Shown: positions 26,389-35,589 of the stretch, in pieces
How positions within the stretch are numbered: the stretch's first letter is position 1
Layout of the letters: every line of letters starts with the position of its first letter
DNA from: Bacteroidota bacterium
Lineage (GTDB): Bacteria > Bacteroidota > Bacteroidia > Palsa-948
Direction of reading: 5' to 3'
Assembly (NCBI GenBank): GCA_016195025.1
Contig: JACQAL010000069.1
Span: forward strand, 1 to 48,452
DNA length: 48,452 nucleotides
Made by a program: the position numbers and the translations under genes
The notes under the pieces: model-generated
The model's input: the letters and a program-made list of their open reading frames with translations, nothing else
Told to the model about the DNA's origin: nothing
Databases searched by the model: none

Positions 26389-26607
26389 ATGGATTGGGTT
26401 TGCATTTATACCTCCTCGAAACCGCAGAATGCTGAAATGATAAAAGCATTGCTTACCCATAATGAAATTAACAGCGTGGTGGTGAGCAAGCAGGATTCTT
26501 TTTACAAGTTTGGCGAGTACGAAGTGTATGTGAACCGCGATGATGTGGTGAAAGCAAAGTTCTGCCTCTCCCAAACCAGCTCTGAAGGTGAGGGCTCAAA
26601 TTCATAA
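26389..26607 (+). CDS. DUF2007 small protein (putative signal-transducing protein)
   Basis: A 72-residue protein of the DUF2007 family, with a ferredoxin-like pattern: VCIYTSSKPQNAEMIKALL, then INSVVVSKQDS and YEVYVNRDDVVKAKF. A related domain is fused to zinc-ribbon or membrane proteins elsewhere. Its last ~12 residues (SQTSSEGEGSNS) are encoded by CTCTCCC...GGTGAGGG sequence, reminiscent of the repeat in birA, so the tail may be repeat-derived. It has its own promoter element and lies just before cdsA. Confidence 0.8.
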   Translation: MDWVCIYTSSKPQNAEMIKALLTHNEINSVVVSKQDSFYKFGEYEVYVNRDDVVKAKFCLSQTSSEGEGSNS

Positions 26608-26646
26608 TTCGTTACATTCGTAAAAGATTCGTAATTGGTAATCATG
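26600..26646. repeat. ATTCGTA-type heptamer-like repeat before cdsA
   Basis: Heptamer-like words AATTCAT, AATTCGT, TACATTC, GTAAAAG, ATTCGTA, ATTGGTA run from the end of the DUF2007 gene to the cdsA ATG. They resemble the hairpin repeat at 7111-7184. Confidence 0.5.
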
Positions 26647-27483
26647 AATAATTTCTGGACAAGAACTATTACAGGTGCCGTGTTTGTGGCGGTAATGATT
26701 GGCTGCATCTGGTGGAATTACTGGTCGCTTGCCGGTTTATTTTTTCTAATCATTTTTTTAGGATTGTGGGAATTTTATTCGCTGGCAGAAGTAAAAAATA
26801 TTCATCCGCCAAAAATTCTTGGCATCCTTCTCGGAATTTCAGTCATGCTTTTTTTTGTTTCACTGGGAAAATTGCGCGATGAATATATTTCATGGTCATC
26901 AATTGCTGCGCTGGGGATTTTCTTTTTGCTTTTTGCAGTTGAATTATTCCGCCAGTCCGAAAATCCTTTTGCAAATATTTCTTTCGCAGTGTGCGGAATA
27001 TTTTATATTGTTCTTCCCTTCGGATTGCTGATACTTATTTCTTCGTCAGGCGGAATATTTTCTTCATGGGAATTCAAACCGCATCCCGTTCTCGGGTATT
27101 TTTTTCTCCTCTGGGCGAACGATACGTTTGCTTACCTCGTTGGCAGAGCCATCGGAAAAAGAAAATTGTTTGAGAGGATCTCTCCGAAGAAAACATGGGA
27201 AGGAACCATTGGCGGAATTCTCTGTACGCAGGGAATTGCATATTTACTTTCCACATGGTTCACCGAATTTTATTTGATGGATTGGATGATTATCGGATTT
27301 ATGGTTTCCGTTTTTGGAACGCTGGGAGATTTGGTGGAAAGCATGTTCAAGCGGAGTTTAGGCGTGAAAGATTCCGGAAACATTTTGCCCGGGCACGGAG
27401 GAATTCTCGACAGGTTTGACGGAGTGTTTCTCTCTGCGCCTTTTGTGGTAACTTATATTGAGATGTTCACTAAAACTTCCTGA
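26644..27483 (+). CDS. cdsA: Phosphatidate cytidylyltransferase
   Basis: A 279-residue polytopic inner-membrane enzyme making CDP-diacylglycerol from CTP and phosphatidate. About eight hydrophobic helices are visible. The CDP-alcohol signature is at the C-terminal side: ISPKKTWEGTIGG and FGTLGDLVESMFKRSLGVKDSGNILPGHGGILDRFD. The start is at ATG 26644; an upstream in-frame GTG/TTG start would lie in the repeat. The 3' end overlaps the convergent DUF5723 gene by 14 bases. Confidence 0.95.
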   Translation: MNNFWTRTITGAVFVAVMIGCIWWNYWSLAGLFFLIIFLGLWEFYSLAEVKNIHPPKILGILLGISVMLFFVSLGKLRDEYISWSSIAALGIFFLLFAVELFRQSENPFANISFAVCGIFYIVLPFGLLILISSSGGIFSSWEFKPHPVLGYFFLLWANDTFAYLVGRAIGKRKLFERISPKKTWEGTIGGILCTQGIAYLLSTWFTEFYLMDWMIIGFMVSVFGTLGDLVESMFKRSLGVKDSGNILPGHGGILDRFDGVFLSAPFVVTYIEMFTKTS

Positions 27484-28738
27484 CAAGTTTTGCATACGCG
27501 CCCATTCCATAGGAGGTTTGCGCAATTCCCGAAAAAAGATAATTATCGGCAAGATGAACGGAATATTTTTTACCTAAGTCGAAATAAGTTTCCAACCCTG
27601 CATGAAATTTTCCAAAGCCGCCATAGCCCGTAATGTAAGCGACATGAAAATTTTGTTTTCGTCCGAAATTGAAATGAAACTTTAAATAGAAATACGGATA
27701 CGCGGAAGTGTTGAAATAATATTTGAATCCTTTTTCCACCGCAAAAGTTTTTCCGTAAGAAGTTTTTGTGTGAATGTCGAGCGTGGCGGGAATATATCTT
27801 GAATAAAATCCCCTCTGAATTTTTGCATTGCGGTTCATGAGATGATTGGTGTTGGAAGATGAAAACGCGTTGCTGTCCAGATGCACAAGGTCTTTCACCG
27901 TTAAGCCGCTGAAATAATAAAATGAATCCACCGCGTAATGAAGCGAGTTGTTGTTCCATCGGATGAAACCCAAATCGTTTACCGCAAAAGTTATTCGTCC
28001 GGGCTTTCGCATGAAGGTGTAAGGAAGTTCATAGAAAAAATCGGTGGACAAACCCATACCGTTCTGGGAAAAAAATTTTGTCTTTGCCGTGTCGCTCTGG
28101 TAAACATCCATTCGCAGCGGAAGGGTGAGGTAAGTGCCGTCATCGGCAGTGAAAAGCCCCTGCGTGTTTCCGTCAATAAATAAATTCTGGTCACCGCTCA
28201 AAAGGGAAAAAGCAAAACCATACGAGCCGTGCGCTGCATCGCCATCCCATTTCCAGCCGAAACGAAACTGCTGATAGTGTAAAGAATTTACGCGGGAGTT
28301 CCAGAGTTTGGCAGTATCGCCTTCAAATATTTTGTTGCCGTAAAAAATCACATCGAACAAGTCCCTGGAGAAACTTGCACTGAGATATTTCCTGTCGAAA
28401 AAAGAAAATGAAAATGCCGGCTTATTTTTTCCTTCGAGAGAATGAAAAGTGTACGTGAATCCGGTTTTCATTTCGCCACCGAGGCGGTTTTCAAAACTTA
28501 AATTATCGGAAACCTGGCTCTTGATTTCATTGGTGAGAAATTTCCCGGTGTAATATGACTTGATAAATTCATTCGTAATGGCATTGGAGTTGACATAGCC
28601 ATCGAAAATAAATTCGAGCGACTGTTCGGATTTTTTTACCACAGGAATCGAATCCTGAGAAAAACAATTGGCAGTCGGCAGTTGGCAGTTGGCGAAAAGA
28701 AAAATTAAAAAAATGTTACTTCGTATTTTTCGTGCCAT
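27470..28738 (-). CDS. DUF5723 family outer-membrane-like protein
   Basis: A 422-residue exported protein. The signal peptide is residues 1-27, and its C-terminal part (ANCQLPTANCFSQ) is encoded by a TTGGCAG heptamer array at 28668-28695. The mature chain has many amphipathic beta strands with aromatic ends (YFYLKFHFNFGRKQNFHVAYITGYGGF, SVHLADNYLFSG) and ends in a strand with terminal Phe (YGMGAYAKLVRKF), as expected for an outer-membrane barrel. The family is typical of Bacteroidota and lacks a known function. It is the downstream partner of the lipoprotein gene, 16 bases away. Confidence 0.82.
   Translation of the reverse strand: MARKIRSNIFLIFLFANCQLPTANCFSQDSIPVVKKSEQSLEFIFDGYVNSNAITNEFIKSYYTGKFLTNEIKSQVSDNLSFENRLGGEMKTGFTYTFHSLEGKNKPAFSFSFFDRKYLSASFSRDLFDVIFYGNKIFEGDTAKLWNSRVNSLHYQQFRFGWKWDGDAAHGSYGFAFSLLSGDQNLFIDGNTQGLFTADDGTYLTLPLRMDVYQSDTAKTKFFSQNGMGLSTDFFYELPYTFMRKPGRITFAVNDLGFIRWNNNSLHYAVDSFYYFSGLTVKDLVHLDSNAFSSSNTNHLMNRNAKIQRGFYSRYIPATLDIHTKTSYGKTFAVEKGFKYYFNTSAYPYFYLKFHFNFGRKQNFHVAYITGYGGFGKFHAGLETYFDLGKKYSVHLADNYLFSGIAQTSYGMGAYAKLVRKF
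28668..28695. repeat. TTGGCAG heptamer repeat in the DUF5723 signal peptide
   Basis: TTGGCAG, TCGGCAG, TTGGCAG, TTGGCGA in tandem, the same family and orientation as 22121-22147. Minus-strand translation gives ANCQLPTANC. Confidence 0.85.
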
Positions 28739-28754
28739 TTCGGTTTTCGATGAT

Positions 28755-30344
28755 TTATTTTTTCCCGAATGTATAATTAAAATCGCCCACTAATTTCACG
28801 TTCATGGCATAGAAGGAATAAATTTTTACATAGTTGGGTTGTCCGCTGGTGTTAAATTTTATTTTCAAATACATTTTTTTTGTGGACTGCAGCAGCGCCA
28901 TTTTGTTTTCGTCAACAGGAATGGTAAGTTTGGTTTTCTTTTTGCCGATGCAGATGTAATTTGCATCGAGCGAAGGAGCAAGAATAACATTTGGCGCGCT
29001 GATGAGCGAATCAACAATTTGCATTTTATCATTCAGCAAATATAACTGCGCTTCTGCGGAAAAAGGAAAACCATTGTCGGCATAGAGATAAAGATTTCCA
29101 TGATTCACATTGCCTGCTTCTTTTCCCAGATTAAAATTCACCGTGTCTGCCATCGTAAGATTATTGGCAATGAGCGAAAGCGGAATGGTCATGTTCATTT
29201 CCGTTTTGATTAACTTATTGCGGTAAATAAAATCATTGCTGCCCGAATTATTTCCGAGCGGATTAATTTCCAACTGCATTTTATAACTGAGTTCATCGGG
29301 CATGTTGTTTACAAACGGAAGTATGTTTGAATTGGAAGGCGTGATGGCGTATGTATAGTTCGAGGCGGTAACCGTTCCGTTATTGTCGAGTGCGCGGGTA
29401 ACATTAATGGGCGAGTTGATGATAGAATGCTGAAGCGCCACAGTGGTTTTTGTGCGCGAGTTCACCGAAGAAAGATTATTAATGGTGAGCCGCGCATCTA
29501 CGCCCACATTGTTTTCAATGTTGAAGTCAATATCAATGTCCTGAAGTTTGAGCGTTCCATCAATAATGTGTTTGAATAAAGAAAAACTTGTGCTGTCAGT
29601 AATTGTTGTAACCGAACTTCCGAAATATCCTTTGGCGTATTCGGGCACCATGCCTATGAAACCGCTTGATACTTTTATGTTATCGCCTGGGAAAATCGTG
29701 TCCTTCCCCGCATCACTGCAATTCACTTTCACGCTGGTTTCCGTAACCATGGAATTGTATTTTGTTCCGCTCTGCCCGCGCAGGTCAAAGTTGTAGCCAC
29801 TCAAATCAAAAACGGAAGTAATCTTTCCCGGAGTTGTTCCGGATTTTGCCGGAACAGTTATCACTTTATCGAAAGCAATTCCGCTTTTATCCTTCGCTTT
29901 CGGAATCAGGTATTCCACATCCAGCATTTTCCGTGTTTTATTCTCCAGCGCTATTTGCAGTTTGCCCGAATGAATAATTAATTCAGAAAGTTGAACCGAG
30001 CCGGCATCAAAATAATTGTCATTGGGGTTGGGCGGAATAATTTGCGTGCAGGGATACACCACCAAAATGGTGGGAGAAAAATAAACCGTATCTACCGTAG
30101 TGTCAGGAATGGTAACGGTGCTGTACGAATAAAGTTTTGTGTTGTAAACCAACTCAAGCGAGTTATCGGGCTTGGTGTGCAGCAGCGTCTCGGGAATAAT
30201 ATTATCAATGGTGAGCGAAGAGTTGATGAGCGGCAGCACAAAATCAGCATCCCACGAAGGCGTGCCTTTGCGGCAGGACGAAAAAACAAGTAACAGGTAA
30301 GAGGTAAGAAGTAAGAAATAAAACTTTTTTCTATGCAGAAACAT
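28755..30344 (-). CDS. Large lipoprotein of unknown function
   Basis: A 529-residue protein with a lipoprotein signal: hydrophobic residues 8-22 then the lipobox LVFSSC, so Cys24 would be lipidated. The mature part is beta-rich with Asn/Ser/Thr-rich repeats and no enzymatic motif that I recognise (for example WDADFVLPLINSSLTIDNIIP near the start). Related proteins occur beside DUF5723 genes in Bacteroidota, suggesting a joint envelope role. Part of the signal peptide (LLLTSYLLLV) is encoded by a GTAAGAA heptamer array (30290-30317). Confidence 0.75.
   Translation of the reverse strand: MFLHRKKFYFLLLTSYLLLVFSSCRKGTPSWDADFVLPLINSSLTIDNIIPETLLHTKPDNSLELVYNTKLYSYSTVTIPDTTVDTVYFSPTILVVYPCTQIIPPNPNDNYFDAGSVQLSELIIHSGKLQIALENKTRKMLDVEYLIPKAKDKSGIAFDKVITVPAKSGTTPGKITSVFDLSGYNFDLRGQSGTKYNSMVTETSVKVNCSDAGKDTIFPGDNIKVSSGFIGMVPEYAKGYFGSSVTTITDSTSFSLFKHIIDGTLKLQDIDIDFNIENNVGVDARLTINNLSSVNSRTKTTVALQHSIINSPINVTRALDNNGTVTASNYTYAITPSNSNILPFVNNMPDELSYKMQLEINPLGNNSGSNDFIYRNKLIKTEMNMTIPLSLIANNLTMADTVNFNLGKEAGNVNHGNLYLYADNGFPFSAEAQLYLLNDKMQIVDSLISAPNVILAPSLDANYICIGKKKTKLTIPVDENKMALLQSTKKMYLKIKFNTSGQPNYVKIYSFYAMNVKLVGDFNYTFGKK
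30290..30317. repeat. GTAAGAA heptamer repeat in the lipoprotein signal peptide
   Basis: GTAACAG, GTAAGAG, GTAAGAA, GTAAGAA in tandem. The minus strand encodes the leucine-rich core of the signal peptide. Confidence 0.75.
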
Positions 30345-30418
30345 GACTGAAAATTTTAGCAGCCCAAAGGTAGAACAAATAGCGAGAAAGAAAAACTTTA
30401 TAGATTCCAGAAAAAAAT

Positions 30419-31294
30419 TTATACCTTATTTTTTCTTAGGAGGATAAAACCATAGCCGAGAATAATTCCCGCCAGCCCGCCAATGAGCAGCGACCACGAA
30501 ACTTTGGGGCTGTAAGGTTTATGGCGCACTTCAAAATCGCGGATTATGCGAATGGCTTTTTCTCCGCGAAGCAGCAGGTTGTTGTTCTCTAATTCTTCCT
30601 TATATAAGGTAAGCACCTCGCGGTAAGAACTGAGCGGGTCAAGCGGCTGCCCGAAAACAAAACCGGCAGGAGTTCCGCGCGGAACAAGATGATTGGCGAT
30701 AACTTTTTTCAGCGTGTCAAGTTCCACCAACTGCCGTTCAATTTTTGAATTCACCGAAGCAAGTGTTTGCTGGCGAATGTTTTTTTCAAACATGGCAGCA
30801 GGATTTTTTTCAAAGTAATTCAGAAGAACGGGCTTCAGCGAATCAAACAGTTTAAAATCTTTTACAAAAACTTCTATTCTGAAAGGCAGTCCGAGAACAA
30901 CCGTGTCTTTATTCTTGTAACGCTCCGCCAACTTCTCATCAAAATTACTAAAACGGATTTTTACAATTTTATCTGCTGCCTCCGCGCTGATGCCGAGCCG
31001 CTGCGCAAGCACTATGGGCATATCATCGTCCACGTATTCTTCCAAATCATTTACCATCTGCGCGCACATATCATTGGGAAGATAGTTTGAACTGAGAATA
31101 ATATCAGCAGCATACACGGGCTTTTTCAGTTTGAAGAAAGCAAAGCCGCCAGCCATTCCTATCAAAAGAAAAATAAACAGCATCAGAAGATTTCTGAAAG
31201 AAAAAAGGAAAAAACCGGATATGGATTTTTTCAGGAAAGAAAAAAAAATCTTTGCCGCTGTGAAAAGATTTATTTCGTCAGATGATTGGCTCAC
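30419..31294 (-). CDS. Wzz-like polysaccharide chain-length/co-polymerase protein
   Basis: A 291-residue inner-membrane protein with one helix near the N-terminus (about residues 38-58) and one at the C-terminus (about 265-287), with a periplasmic helical region between them. This is the topology of Wzz/PCP proteins. The opening SQSSDEINLF and the segment after the first helix (KPVYAADIILSSNYLPND) fit the Bacteroidota Wzz type. It would set chain length or help Wzy polymerise. The start is uncertain: a TTG at 31303 opens the frame, but a -7 element lies across 31301-31308, so GTG 31294 is preferred. It is divergent from the flippase gene. Confidence 0.78.
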   Translation of the reverse strand: MSQSSDEINLFTAAKIFFSFLKKSISGFFLFSFRNLLMLFIFLLIGMAGGFAFFKLKKPVYAADIILSSNYLPNDMCAQMVNDLEEYVDDDMPIVLAQRLGISAEAADKIVKIRFSNFDEKLAERYKNKDTVVLGLPFRIEVFVKDFKLFDSLKPVLLNYFEKNPAAMFEKNIRQQTLASVNSKIERQLVELDTLKKVIANHLVPRGTPAGFVFGQPLDPLSSYREVLTLYKEELENNNLLLRGEKAIRIIRDFEVRHKPYSPKVSWSLLIGGLAGIILGYGFILLRKNKV

Positions 31295-31300
31295 AGAGGG

Positions 31301-31308
31301 CAAACTTA
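31301..31308 (-). promoter_or_regulatory. -7 element of the Wzz-like gene
   Basis: The minus strand reads TAAGTTTG, an exact TAnnTTTG match. A start near 31294 would give a nearly leaderless GTG message. It sits back to back with the element at 31337-31344. Confidence 0.4.
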
Positions 31309-31336
31309 CTATTTTTTATTCAAGTTACTTTAATAG

Positions 31337-31344
31337 TAAATTTG
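31337..31344 (+). promoter_or_regulatory. -7 element for the polysaccharide operon
   Basis: TAAATTTG is an exact TAnnTTTG match 42 bases before the flippase ATG 31387. Genes from 31387 to 38022 overlap or touch, so this is the best visible promoter for that run. Confidence 0.55.
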
Positions 31345-31386
31345 TTTCGCAAATTCTACGGGTTTTTCTTCAGGATTATTTTTAAT

Positions 31387-32919
31387 ATGCTAAGAACGGA
31401 ATCATACAGGAAAGGAATTATTTATTCTTCAATAGGTAATTTTATTTCCAAATTTTTATTTTTCTTACAGGGAATTATGGTTGCTTATTATTTTGGAGCT
31501 CAATCAAAAACCGATGTATATTTCTATTCTATTTCGTTCATCACTCTAATTGCCTATTTTATAAATACACTTGATTCTTCTGTGCTTATTCCCGAATCCA
31601 TGCGCCTTTCGGAACAAAAGGGGAAAAATGAGTCAATGAAATTCCTGAATTTATTTTTTTATTTCTATCTTTTATTAGGAACATTGTTAAGTGTAGTTTT
31701 TTTTCTTGAGCCGGTAAAAATATTTTTACTTCTGTCAAAATTTGATTTAACTGTTTTAACACAAAACAACCAAATGCTTCTTTTTTCCATACCGCTTCTC
31801 ACGTTAATTATTCTTACCGGATTTTTAGGAAACATCATGGCGTCTTATAAATATTTTACTGTGCCCACAATAGTTTCCTCTGTAAATAATATTTTTGCAA
31901 TACTTTTTCTACTTTTGTTTCACAATTTATTTAACGTAACAAGTTTATACATCGGCCTGTTGATTTCCTACTCTCTCAATCTCTTTTTGCTGATTTACCT
32001 GATGAGAAAAAAACTTCAATGGAGTTTTTCTTTTAAGCTCCAAAAACTTGAGAAAAGAATTATTAATAATATTTTCTTTGCGCAAGGTGGAAATGCTTTG
32101 TCTTTGTTGTCAAGCATACTTCCCATTTATGCTTTGAGCGGATTTGGTGCTGGAGTTATTGCTTCAGTAAACTTTGGACAAAAAACTGCAGAAGCGCCCA
32201 ACCAGGGAACGGTTCAATTTTCATCAGTACTTGGAATAAAATTTAATGAACTTTATGCAAAGCACGACTACGATTCTTTAAATAAAATATTTCTTTCCTC
32301 TGTTAAATTTCTTTTGTTCGTTTGCACGCCCTTCAGCGCAATTATGTTTTTATTCAGCGATGAAATTATTTCGCTTCTTTTTCGTCATGGCGCTTTCAGC
32401 GCAGAATCTGCGGAATTGTCGTCAAAAGTCTTTAAACTGTTTGGATTTTTATTGCCATTATACGGAGTTAATACTGTGGTTGCCCGATTATTTATGGCAG
32501 GGCAAAAATTAAAAGAGGCATTTTACAACCAACTCCTGCTAAATTTACTTATCATCATCCTAACAATTATTGGAATAAAATATTTTGGAGTGGCCGGTTT
32601 TCCGTTTGCATTTCTTGCAGTGTATACATTCAGTATTCTTTCTTATTACGCGTGGATGAATTTTGTTTTTCCTTTCATTAGATACATAGAAATATTTGCT
32701 TATATAGTAGAACTTATTGTTCTAAATGGGTTAATCGGGTGGTTTATTTATTGGCTAAAAAATTTATTTTTTATTTCTTCTTTATTAAATTTAATTAGTG
32801 GCGTAAGTATATATTTTATATTGCTGCTTTTGATAAATTATTTTTTAAAAGTAAATGATGATATTGCAAAATACACTATAAAATTTTTAAGAAAAAAAAT
32901 CAGACATGAGAGCAAGTGA
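31387..32919 (+). CDS. MurJ/MviN-family oligosaccharide flippase (Wzx role)
   Basis: A 510-residue polytopic protein with about 13-14 hydrophobic helices and the MVF pattern: SYRKGIIYSSIGNFISKFLFFLQGIMVAYYFG, later KTDVYFYSISF, and FSDEIISLLFRHGAFSAESAELSSKVFKLF, the classic MurJ stretch. In this context, beside Wzz, Wzy-like and glycosyltransferase genes, it most likely flips an undecaprenyl-linked repeat unit rather than lipid II. The start at ATG 31387 excludes 35 codons of open frame that overlap the promoter. The stop overlaps the methyltransferase start by 14 bases. Confidence 0.88.
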   Translation: MLRTESYRKGIIYSSIGNFISKFLFFLQGIMVAYYFGAQSKTDVYFYSISFITLIAYFINTLDSSVLIPESMRLSEQKGKNESMKFLNLFFYFYLLLGTLLSVVFFLEPVKIFLLLSKFDLTVLTQNNQMLLFSIPLLTLIILTGFLGNIMASYKYFTVPTIVSSVNNIFAILFLLLFHNLFNVTSLYIGLLISYSLNLFLLIYLMRKKLQWSFSFKLQKLEKRIINNIFFAQGGNALSLLSSILPIYALSGFGAGVIASVNFGQKTAEAPNQGTVQFSSVLGIKFNELYAKHDYDSLNKIFLSSVKFLLFVCTPFSAIMFLFSDEIISLLFRHGAFSAESAELSSKVFKLFGFLLPLYGVNTVVARLFMAGQKLKEAFYNQLLLNLLIIILTIIGIKYFGVAGFPFAFLAVYTFSILSYYAWMNFVFPFIRYIEIFAYIVELIVLNGLIGWFIYWLKNLFFISSLLNLISGVSIYFILLLLINYFLKVNDDIAKYTIKFLRKKIRHESK

Positions 32920-33730
32920 AGAGATTCAACAAGGAAAAAGGTTTTCATTTGGAAAAAACTGGTCAGAATTTTTACAAATAGTTAATGAGGAACGAGTAAA
33001 TGAGTCCTTATCATCGCTTCAAAAATTATTAATGCTTGAAAATTTAAAAGATAAAACATTTTTAGATGTTGGCTCTGGTAATGGATTATTTAGTTTAGCT
33101 GCTAAAAAACTTGGTTCTTCTTTTATCCATTCATTTGATTATGATGAATTATCTGTTCAATGTACATTGGAAATGAAAAAAAAAAAATTTCCTGAAGATT
33201 TAAATTGGAAAATAGAATTAGGTTCTGTACTAGATACTAATTATTTAAAAACAATTCCACAGTTTGATATTGTTTACTCTTGGGGTGTATTGCATCATAC
33301 TGGAAATATGAAATTGTCATTTGAAAATATTTTAAGCAAAGTAAAGAAAGGCGGTCTTCTTTGCATTGCAATTTATAATGACCAAGGAATTATTTCCCGG
33401 TTTTGGAAACTTATAAAGCGAACTTACTGTTCAGGATTCTTGGGAAGAACATTTGTGCTTTCAGTATTTATCCCCTATTACACTATAAAATTTTCCGTTA
33501 TTGGTTTATTAAAATATGGAAATCCTATAAAATATTTTAATGTCTATAAAAAAAACAGGGGGATGTCTGTATATCATGATTGGATTGACTGGCTTGGAGG
33601 ATTACCTTTTGAAGTTGCAAAGCCAGAAACACTAAAAAAATATTTTGAAGAAAAAGGATTCATCACAACAAATATGATTATAACAAAAGGTTTGGGATGC
33701 AATCAGTTTGTATTTAAACGAGTATTATAA
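32906..33730 (+). CDS. Class I SAM-dependent methyltransferase
   Basis: A 274-residue enzyme. The SAM-binding loop is FLDVGSGNGLFSLAAKK, the acidic residue after strand 2 lies in HSFDYDEL, and motif IV is FDIVYSWGVLHHTGNM. The C-terminal part (about 160-240) is longer than a minimal methyltransferase and includes YHDWIDWLGGLPFEVAKPE, a pattern I associate with sugar or lipid methyltransferases in polysaccharide loci. The acceptor is unknown. It shares overlaps with both neighbours: 14 bases with the flippase, and ATAATG with asnB. Confidence 0.87.
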   Translation: MRASEEIQQGKRFSFGKNWSEFLQIVNEERVNESLSSLQKLLMLENLKDKTFLDVGSGNGLFSLAAKKLGSSFIHSFDYDELSVQCTLEMKKKKFPEDLNWKIELGSVLDTNYLKTIPQFDIVYSWGVLHHTGNMKLSFENILSKVKKGGLLCIAIYNDQGIISRFWKLIKRTYCSGFLGRTFVLSVFIPYYTIKFSVIGLLKYGNPIKYFNVYKKNRGMSVYHDWIDWLGGLPFEVAKPETLKKYFEEKGFITTNMIITKGLGCNQFVFKRVL

Positions 33731-35589
33731 TGTGCGGCATTGCAGGTATATTTCATTTCGATGAAAGCAGAAATGCAGACAAGTCATTACTTAAACGCAT
33801 GTCTGATTCCATTGCGCATCGAGGACCTGATGGAGAAAATTATTATTGCTCGCAAAATATTGGTCTTGCACACAGACGTCTTTCCATTATTGATTTATCT
33901 ACCGGAGACCAACCTATGTTCAACAATGAGAAAAGCATTACAATAATTTTTAACGGGGAAATTTACAACTACATTGAACTTCGAGATGAATTAAAAAAGT
34001 TAAGTCATAAGTTCAAAACAAATTCAGATACTGAAGTAATTATTCGCGCATACGAGCAGTGGGGATTTGACTGCCAGAATAAACTAAATGGCATGTGGGC
34101 TTTTTCGCTTTGGGATAATAAAAAGAAACAACTTTTTTTATCACGTGACCGTTTGGGAGAAAAACCTCTTTACTATTCAACTTTCGATAATTCATTCATT
34201 TTTGGTTCTGAAATAAAATCACTTTTAATGTATGGATGTCCTGCAACTCCTAATCTTGAGTTGACAGAACTTTATTTAAGTCTTGGTTACATTCCGGCAC
34301 CATATACTTTTTATAAAAATATTTTTAAGTTACAAGCCGGACATTACCTTGTTGTTTCAAATAATTCTATTACAGAAAAAAAATACTGGGATATGCCTAT
34401 GATTGACGAGCGCAAAATGATTTCGGATAAAAAAAATGTTTATGAAACCTATTCAACTCTCCTCAATGATTCTGTGCAAATAAGGATGCGAAGCGATGTT
34501 CCTTATGGCGCTTTTCTCAGCGGAGGGCTTGACTCTGCAAGCGTAGTTGCGCTTATGAGTAAATTGACAAGTTCGCCTGTCCGCACATTTACAATTGGTT
34601 TCAAGGAAAAATCTTTTGACGAAAGAAATCTTGCAAAGGAAGTTGCTGAAAAATTTAAAACCAATCATGAAGAGTTTGCTGTTGAGCCCGAAGTGTTCGA
34701 TGATGAGTTAAAAAAAATCATCAGCCGGTTTGATGAACCCTTTGGAGATTCTTCCGCAATTCCTACAGGATACGTTTCAAAAATTGCAGCACAAAAAGTT
34801 AAAATGGTCTTGACAGGCGATGGTGGCGATGAAGTATTATCCGGGTACGAATCAAACAGAGTAGAGAAATTTGCAGAGCAATATCAACATTTGCCACACA
34901 TCATACGAAGAGCCATGCCCGGTGCAGTTTCTGTGCTGAGCAATTTTTTTTCCGGAAACATCCGGTATAAGTTGAATCGCATTTCAAAGGCACTATCATT
35001 TTCAAATAAAACTTTTGATGAACGCCTTATGGCAAAATCATGGTGCAAACCTGAATTGGCAGAAAAATTAATTCAGCATTCTGAAAAACAGATTAAGCTT
35101 TCTGATTTTATTCACAATCTTTTTGAAAAATATCCTGTAAAAAATCCTTTCTATCAATTAATGTATTTTCAGTTTAAAGTTTTGCTGCCCGATGATTTTC
35201 TTACGAAAGTTGACCGCATGAGCATGGCTTACTCTCTTGAAACACGTGTTCCTTTTTTAGATTATCGCTTGATTGAATTTATGATGCATGTTCACCGCGA
35301 TGTAAAAATGAACGGCTATGAAAGAAAAAGTGTTTTAAGAAATACAATCGGAAAGCAACTCCCCTCTTCTCTTCTTCGCGCACCCAAGCGAGGATTCAGT
35401 ATTCCTCTCCGTGAATGGTTCAAGGATAAAGCATTTGAACAAAAACTTCAGTCGCTTTATAATTCCGATTTTGGATTATCTTCTTCTCTTATAAAAGAAT
35501 TAGTTTCCCAAAATGCAAGCGGTAAAGAAGATTTAGGAAATTTGTTGTGGATGCTTTTTATTTATAAGAAATGGATTGAAAAATCATGA
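33730..35589 (+). CDS. asnB: Asparagine synthase (glutamine-hydrolysing) family amidotransferase
   Basis: A 619-residue two-domain enzyme. The class II glutaminase domain starts with the catalytic cysteine at position 2 (MCGIAGIF) and contains IAHRGPDGE and NGEIYNY. The synthase domain has the PP-loop FLSGGLDSASVVAL and LTGDGGDEVLSGYE. Paralogues in polysaccharide loci often amidate sugar acids rather than aspartate, so the true acceptor could be a uronic acid in this glycan. Length fits AsnB (about 550-640). The stop overlaps the next gene by 4 bases. Confidence 0.92.
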   Translation: MCGIAGIFHFDESRNADKSLLKRMSDSIAHRGPDGENYYCSQNIGLAHRRLSIIDLSTGDQPMFNNEKSITIIFNGEIYNYIELRDELKKLSHKFKTNSDTEVIIRAYEQWGFDCQNKLNGMWAFSLWDNKKKQLFLSRDRLGEKPLYYSTFDNSFIFGSEIKSLLMYGCPATPNLELTELYLSLGYIPAPYTFYKNIFKLQAGHYLVVSNNSITEKKYWDMPMIDERKMISDKKNVYETYSTLLNDSVQIRMRSDVPYGAFLSGGLDSASVVALMSKLTSSPVRTFTIGFKEKSFDERNLAKEVAEKFKTNHEEFAVEPEVFDDELKKIISRFDEPFGDSSAIPTGYVSKIAAQKVKMVLTGDGGDEVLSGYESNRVEKFAEQYQHLPHIIRRAMPGAVSVLSNFFSGNIRYKLNRISKALSFSNKTFDERLMAKSWCKPELAEKLIQHSEKQIKLSDFIHNLFEKYPVKNPFYQLMYFQFKVLLPDDFLTKVDRMSMAYSLETRVPFLDYRLIEFMMHVHRDVKMNGYERKSVLRNTIGKQLPSSLLRAPKRGFSIPLREWFKDKAFEQKLQSLYNSDFGLSSSLIKELVSQNASGKEDLGNLLWMLFIYKKWIEKS

